Source of the DNA: Dethiosulfovibrio sp.
Lineage (GTDB): Bacteria > Synergistota > Synergistia > Synergistales > Dethiosulfovibrionaceae
DNA length: 7,347 nt
Reading direction: 5' to 3'
Assembly: GCA_028709985.1 (NCBI GenBank)
Contig: JAQUTB010000051.1
Coordinates: 1,495 to 8,841, forward strand
Part shown: positions 5,609-7,347 of the stretch, in pieces
How the letters are laid out: the number at the start of each line of letters is the position of its first letter
Numbering within the stretch: the first letter of the stretch is position 1
Made by a program: the position numbers and the translations under genes
Notes under the pieces: model-generated
Databases searched by the model: none
What the model saw: only the letters and a program-made list of their open reading frames with translations
What the model was told of the DNA's origin: nothing

Positions 5609-7327
5609 CTAAAGCTTATCGCTGCCGTCGGGGCCGAAGGTGACCTTGTCCGCTGGCTCCCACCAGAGGGGAACCTTTATGCTCTCCTTCGTGAGTTTTC
5701 CAACGCCGTTGGCGACGTCTTTGGCGATATCGTATCCAGCCTGAGCGTGACGGATGACGCCTATACCCGAGTCTACGGTCATGGCGACCTCAAGCCTTAT
5801 GTCGGCATCGTCGGTTCCATCGGCGATCTGGGTGACTCCGGTATGGACCGCCTCGCCCATGGAGTAGTTGGCCTGTATGGCGATAAGATCGCACATACCG
5901 CAGGCGTTGAGCAGTCCGTTCAACATCGGCCAGTCGGAGATCAGGTCTCCACCGTCCTTCATCCTCTCGGACTCGAAGGTGGGGTTCACTATGGAACCGG
6001 AGTCCAGGTTATCCCTGGAGAAGGCCACAGGCCCCTTTATCTCGCCCTTTTTGATCAGATCGTTGACGGCCAGGGCGAACTTCTTTCTCTGTCCAAAGCC
6101 CATATAGCAGATACGGGCTGGAAGGGCCTCTATGGGAAGATGCTCGTGGGCGAGGCGAATCCACCGTCCAACGATAGGATCGTCTCCGAAGAGCTCCAGT
6201 GCCAGTTTGTCGGTCCTGTCCAGGTCTGCGGGATCGCCGGATATACAGGTCCAGCGGAAAGGCCCACGGCCTTCGCAGAACAGGGGGCGAATATAGTCGG
6301 CGACGAAGGCGGGAAGCCTCATAGCATCGTCTTTATTCATCCCTGCATCGACGCACTCCTTGCGGATACTGGTGCCGTACTCGAAGACAGGAACTCCCTT
6401 GTCGAGATATTTGAGCATGGCCTTGAGCTGGCGCACCATGGTGTCCCTTGCCTTCTCCATGTAGGAGTCCATGTCGCTGTTTCTCAGCTCTCTGGCCTCT
6501 TCGGCGCTGTAGCCAGAGGGGATGTAGGACACAGGGTCGTGGCAGGGGCACATCTCGCTCATGACGTCCGGCATGAATCCCTTTTCGTAGGCCTCCTCAA
6601 AACAGTCTGCTGCGTTTCCGACCACCCCGATGCCGAGAGGCTTATTCTCTTTTACAGATTTTTTGGCCAGCTCGATAGCCTCGTCCATGGAGTAGACTAT
6701 GACGTCCATATAGTCCTTATCCATCCTCCGGCGAAGAATCTTTTCGTCGGCGTCAACGACTATGGCCACACCGCCGTGCATCTTCATGGCCCAGGTCTGG
6801 TTTCCGCCCATCCCGCCCGCTCCTGCGGTGAGATATATTTTGTTCTTTAGGCTGCCGTCGTAGTGCTTTATGCCTACAGCGGCAAGGGTCTCAAAGGTAC
6901 CCTCGATAACGCCCTGAGTGCCTATATACTCCCATGGAGCTGCGGTATACTGGGCGTAGATCGTCAGGTTCTTGGCCTCTAGGTCGTAAAAGGTCGGCCA
7001 ATCGGCCCTCATGATGTTGGTGGTGGCCATTACGACGACAGGAGCGTATTTGTGGGTCTTGAATATTGCCACAGGCATACCGGACTGGACCACCAGCGTC
7101 TCGTCGTCCTCAAGCTCCTTGAGGGATTTAACTATGGCGTGGTAGGACTCCCAGTTGCGGGCACATTTGCCGTTTCCGCCGTAGATTATGAGCTTCTCGG
7201 GGTGTTCTGCGTTCTCCATGTTATTCTCGAGCATCCTGAGGATGGTCTCCTGACGCCACCCCTTGCAACGAAGGGTATCTCCACGCTGTGCCTTTACGTC
7301 GTAAAGTATCTGTGCTGTACCAGCCAT
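5609..7327 (-). CDS. hutU: Urocanate hydratase (urocanase), divergent type
   Basis: NAD-dependent cytosolic enzyme (EC 4.2.1.49) that hydrates urocanate to 4-imidazolone-5-propionate. The 572 aa are slightly longer than the 550-560 of Pseudomonas/Bacillus HutU. Family landmarks are in order: KGWRQETILRML (22-33), IIYGGNGKCARNWE (47-60), LVVQSGMPVAIFKTH (78-92), YIGTQGVIEGTFETL (134-148), the NAD-binding loop TAGAGGMGGNQ (167-177), CHDPVSYIPSGY (262-273), LPARICYMGFGQR (402-414) with Cys407 equivalent to catalytic Cys410 of P. putida, RDNLDSGS (438-445), SDWPMLNGLLNA and RHAQAGYDIA. The classic FQGLP[AG]RICW signature is only partly kept, and the usual glycine-rich HHGGGVGMG stretch is replaced by AIQANYSMG (482-490). 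The ATG at 7327 follows GAGGAGGT at 7-nt spacing. It is the first gene of the - strand block visible here; its promoter would lie beyond the right edge. Confidence 0.95.
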   Translation of the reverse strand: MAGTAQILYDVKAQRGDTLRCKGWRQETILRMLENNMENAEHPEKLIIYGGNGKCARNWESYHAIVKSLKELEDDETLVVQSGMPVAIFKTHKYAPVVVMATTNIMRADWPTFYDLEAKNLTIYAQYTAAPWEYIGTQGVIEGTFETLAAVGIKHYDGSLKNKIYLTAGAGGMGGNQTWAMKMHGGVAIVVDADEKILRRRMDKDYMDVIVYSMDEAIELAKKSVKENKPLGIGVVGNAADCFEEAYEKGFMPDVMSEMCPCHDPVSYIPSGYSAEEARELRNSDMDSYMEKARDTMVRQLKAMLKYLDKGVPVFEYGTSIRKECVDAGMNKDDAMRLPAFVADYIRPLFCEGRGPFRWTCISGDPADLDRTDKLALELFGDDPIVGRWIRLAHEHLPIEALPARICYMGFGQRKKFALAVNDLIKKGEIKGPVAFSRDNLDSGSIVNPTFESERMKDGGDLISDWPMLNGLLNACGMCDLIAIQANYSMGEAVHTGVTQIADGTDDADIRLEVAMTVDSGIGVIRHAQAGYDIAKDVANGVGKLTKESIKVPLWWEPADKVTFGPDGSDKL

Positions 7328-7334
7328 ATAAAAG

Positions 7335-7342
7335 ACCTCCTC
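7335..7342 (-). promoter_or_regulatory. Shine-Dalgarno of hutU
   Basis: GAGGAGGT on the - strand, 7 nt before ATG 7327, close to the ideal anti-16S complement and the strongest ribosome site in the window. Only 20 bases lie upstream of the gene here, so no promoter or operator can be judged. Confidence 0.85.
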
Positions 7343-7347
7343 ATAAA

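Noticed and set aside
5606..6850. 414-codon open frame on the + strand
   Set aside because: It lies wholly opposite hutU, resembles no family I know, and is explained by codon bias of the real gene; hutU has clear motifs and a strong ribosome site.
1..7347. New defence, mobile or CRISPR-type system
   Set aside because: All six genes are assigned to histidine catabolism or a linked permease; no direct-repeat array, transposase, integrase or attachment site is visible.

Overview
The window holds an almost complete anaerobic-type histidine utilisation (hut) locus from a bacterium of medium GC content with many AGG/AGA and ATA codons. It encodes every enzyme of the formiminotetrahydrofolate route: histidine -> urocanate -> imidazolonepropionate -> formiminoglutamate -> glutamate + 5-formimino-THF -> 5,10-methenyl-THF + ammonia. 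There is no HutF/HutG (formylglutamate branch), no HutG formiminoglutamase and no HutP/HutC-type regulator. Separate formiminotransferase and cyclodeaminase genes, a YjiH-family permease and a cysteine-rich HutI variant suggest an amino-acid-fermenting anaerobe. A Synergistota member (Dethiosulfovibrio-like) is my best guess, but this is inference from gene style, not from a marker gene.

Layout. On the + strand, 1-1386 is the 3' 90% or so of hutH (histidine ammonia-lyase); its start lies left of the window. It converges on a five-gene block on the - strand, read from right to left: hutU (7327-5609), hutI (5538-4288), a cyclodeaminase gene of FtcD C-terminal type (4274-3705), a YjiH-family membrane protein (3674-2361) and ftcD formiminotransferase (2344-1448). 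A perfect 48-nt palindrome (1400-1447) lies between the convergent ends and looks like a shared bidirectional terminator.

Gaps in the - strand block are 70, 13, 30 and 16 nt, and each gene has a clear purine-rich Shine-Dalgarno, which fits one operon with its promoter to the right of the window. The only likely break is a hairpin in the hutU-hutI gap (5558-5592), which may partly terminate transcription after hutU.

The pathway chemistry is ordinary, but two of its enzymes are not of textbook type. HutI has Asn where the metal-binding Asp normally sits and lacks the usual active-site Glu, while carrying four Cys within seven residues there. HutU keeps its catalytic Cys but has lost the glycine-rich stretch typical of Pseudomonas/Bacillus urocanases. 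I see no mobile element, CRISPR array, tRNA or rRNA. No intergenic stretch exceeds 70 nt.
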